A stretch of DNA of 64,000 bases from Pedobacter alluvionis (GTDB taxonomy: Bacteria; Bacteroidota; Bacteroidia; Sphingobacteriales; Sphingobacteriaceae). Under the pieces are notes generated by a model. The model saw only the letters and a program-made list of their open reading frames with translations, ran no database searches and was not told the origin of the DNA. Below, piece by piece: positions 62,827 to 64,000 of the stretch. The stretch lies in the NCBI RefSeq assembly GCF_003664035.1, contig NZ_RCCK01000010.1, positions 620,001 through 684,000 of the forward strand, written 5' to 3'. The position numbers and the translations under genes were made by a program. Each line of letters starts with the position of its first letter. The stretch's first letter is position 1.

Positions 62827-63737
62827 TTTCTACCTATTTTGTTTTCAACAAAGTTGATAACTTCCGAGCTTTGATGAGGTTCAAACCAGTTGATTTCTTC
62901 ATCTCTTCTAAACCAGGTGAGCTGGCGTTTGGCAAAGCGGCGGGTATTTTGTTTAATTGCCGAAACAGCGTCTTCAAGAGATAACTTTCCGTCCAGGTAA
63001 TCGAAAATTTCACTATAACCTACCGTGTTTAAAGCATTGTATTTTTTAAATGGTATTAGCAATTTTACTTCATCTACTAAACCATCAGCAATCATTTGAT
63101 CAACTCTTCTATTAATTCTGTCATAAAGTACAGCCCGATCGGTATTTAACCCAATTTTGATTATTTTAAACGGTCTTTCCTTTTTTGTAGCTGAAAGCAT
63201 TGAGGAAAGTTTTTGACCTGTCGATAAATATACTTCCAGTCCCCTGATCATTCTTTGTGGATTTTGCTGATCTACTTTTGCGAAATATTCGGGATCTAAC
63301 TCGGCCAGTTGGTTTTGTATAACTGTTAAACCTTCTTCTTCAAACTGTTTGTTTAATTTTTCCCTGATCGATAAATCGATCTCGGGCATTTCATCTAAAC
63401 CATTTATTAAAGCGTTTACATATAATCCGGAGCCCCCGACCATAATGGCGAGATCATGCTTTTTGAAAATTTCTTCAAGTGTTTTTAAGCCTTCTACCTC
63501 AAAATCGCCGGTACTAAACAGTTGCGTTACGGAATGTGAGTCTATAAAATGATGTTTTGCTGCAACCAATTCCGCAGCATTGGGCTTTGCTGTACCAATG
63601 GCCATTTCCTTAAAAAATTGTCGTGAATCTGCAGAAATAATTTCTGTACCAAAATGTAGTGCCAGGTGAATAGCCAAAGCTGTTTTGCCAATTGCAGTAG
63701 GACCAACAATGGATATTAAGATTTTTGGTTGAGGCAT
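62823..63737 (-). CDS. miaA: tRNA dimethylallyltransferase
   Basis: MiaA adds a dimethylallyl group to A37 of tRNAs that read UNN codons. The 304 residues show the P-loop IVGPTAIGKTALA at 10-22 and ISADSRQFFKEMAIGTAKP, whose Asp in SADSRQ is catalytic. The insertion domain and the C-terminal segment KQNTRRFAKRQLTWFRRD follow. It is the usual length and complete, convergent with the GDSL gene. Confidence 0.96.
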   Translation of the reverse strand: MPQPKILISIVGPTAIGKTALAIHLALHFGTEIISADSRQFFKEMAIGTAKPNAAELVAAKHHFIDSHSVTQLFSTGDFEVEGLKTLEEIFKKHDLAIMVGGSGLYVNALINGLDEMPEIDLSIREKLNKQFEEEGLTVIQNQLAELDPEYFAKVDQQNPQRMIRGLEVYLSTGQKLSSMLSATKKERPFKIIKIGLNTDRAVLYDRINRRVDQMIADGLVDEVKLLIPFKKYNALNTVGYSEIFDYLDGKLSLEDAVSAIKQNTRRFAKRQLTWFRRDEEINWFEPHQSSEVINFVENKIGRK

Positions 63738-63753
63738 GGGGTTTGTATAAAAT

Positions 63754-63788
63754 AAAGGCTGCCAAATTTAAATATTTGGCAGCCTTTT
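63754..63788 (-). terminator. Terminator between the acidic protein gene and miaA
   Basis: The stem AAAGGCTGCCAAAT with ATTTGGCAGCCTTT is perfect. On the minus strand it follows the stop at 63810 and precedes the miaA start. Confidence 0.88.
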
Positions 63789-63809
63789 GTAATATTATTT
63801 TGTTGCTAA

Positions 63810-64000
63810 TTAATAGTCGTCTTTATGGCTATCATCTTCGAAGTTATCACTGTCAGAAAATTCATCTCCAAATTCGTCTTCTTCATTTTCTTCATCTTCA
63901 TCCCGCTCTTCTTCGTTAATACCCATTTCGCCCATGGCTTCTAATTCATCGGTGTCTTCAGGTACAAAGTTCATTTCATTTAAGAAATCAAATTCACCTG
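63810..64000 (-). CDS. C-terminal end of an acidic protein (partial)
   Basis: The minus strand is open from the window edge to a TAA at 63810-63812, giving about 62 residues. The visible part reads EFDFLNEMNFVPEDTDELEA, then an extremely acidic tail (EEERDEDEENEEDEF, ending DSHKDDY). Proteins with such a tail next to miaA in this phylum are often of the pRiA4b ORF-3/IS1096 passenger-like type. That is recollection rather than something the fragment proves. The 5' part lies outside the window. Confidence 0.6.
   Translation of the reverse strand, partial: GEFDFLNEMNFVPEDTDELEAMGEMGINEEERDEDEENEEDEFGDEFSDSDNFEDDSHKDDY

Overview
This window is a chromosomal stretch from a member of the Bacteroidota, most likely Pedobacter or a close relative in the Sphingobacteriaceae. 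Four things suggest this. Strong promoters carry the Bacteroidota -7 element TAnnTTTG, often with TTG about 20 bases upstream. The genome is AT-rich. The protein families are typical of the group (TonB receptor with a carboxypeptidase-regulatory-like domain, fused ornithine-lipid synthase, M57 peptidase lipoprotein, DUF3467 protein behind rpoC). The gene orders (mreBCD-mrdA-rodA, rpsU-xerC-hpf, tRNA-tuf-secE-nusG-rpl-rpoBC) are those of the phylum. No rRNA operon, prophage, CRISPR array or intact insertion sequence was seen.

Layout. 0-8 kb: a GntR/LacI-type regulator, a SWIM-SNF2 helicase, an NAD-dependent epimerase-like protein, thymidine kinase and an acidic conserved protein. 8-14 kb: the rod-shape operon on the minus strand. 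14-17.7 kb: purH, purN, rpsT, radC. 17.7-21.2 kb: a tightly packed five-gene operon of a secreted EEP-fold phosphatase, a divergent Lgt paralogue, a radical SAM protein with the cysteine layout of the MJ0619/tetraether-synthase family, and two duplicated small membrane proteins. This is the best candidate for an undescribed system here. 21.3-26.9 kb: pheT, a small coiled-coil protein, zapA, a likely 6S-like RNA and rny, then a DUF962 protein.

26.9-39.3 kb is an accessory-looking block. It holds a TonB receptor, a beta-helix lipoprotein, decayed gene copies, an M57 peptidase, a transglutaminase-like protein, a lone PlsC-type acyltransferase and a fused acyltransferase-GNAT protein (OlsF type). 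Three promoters in this block (27.0, 29.9 and 37.4 kb) share one architecture: TTAAC-like boxes on an exact 11-bp period, with the last box starting 15 bases before the -7 element. This resembles a PhoB/PhoP-type regulon. One of these promoters faces no gene and reads into a terminator, so it is a candidate small RNA. A separate 200-bp array of 11-bp-phased TTACC/GGTAA words lies at 32.1-32.3 kb.

39-45 kb: a helix-hairpin-helix protein, a repeat-rich gap, an acyl-CoA dehydrogenase, small proteins, then rpsU, xerC, hpf. 45.6-60.2 kb: the translation/transcription cluster (four tRNAs, tuf, tRNA-Trp, secE, nusG, rplKAJL, rpoBC, DUF3467). 60.2-64 kb: a FadL-family porin with a GDSL lipoprotein behind an operator-like palindrome, then miaA and the end of an acidic protein. 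Intergenic space is filled with REP-like palindromes and with hairpins whose arms are reiterated short words.
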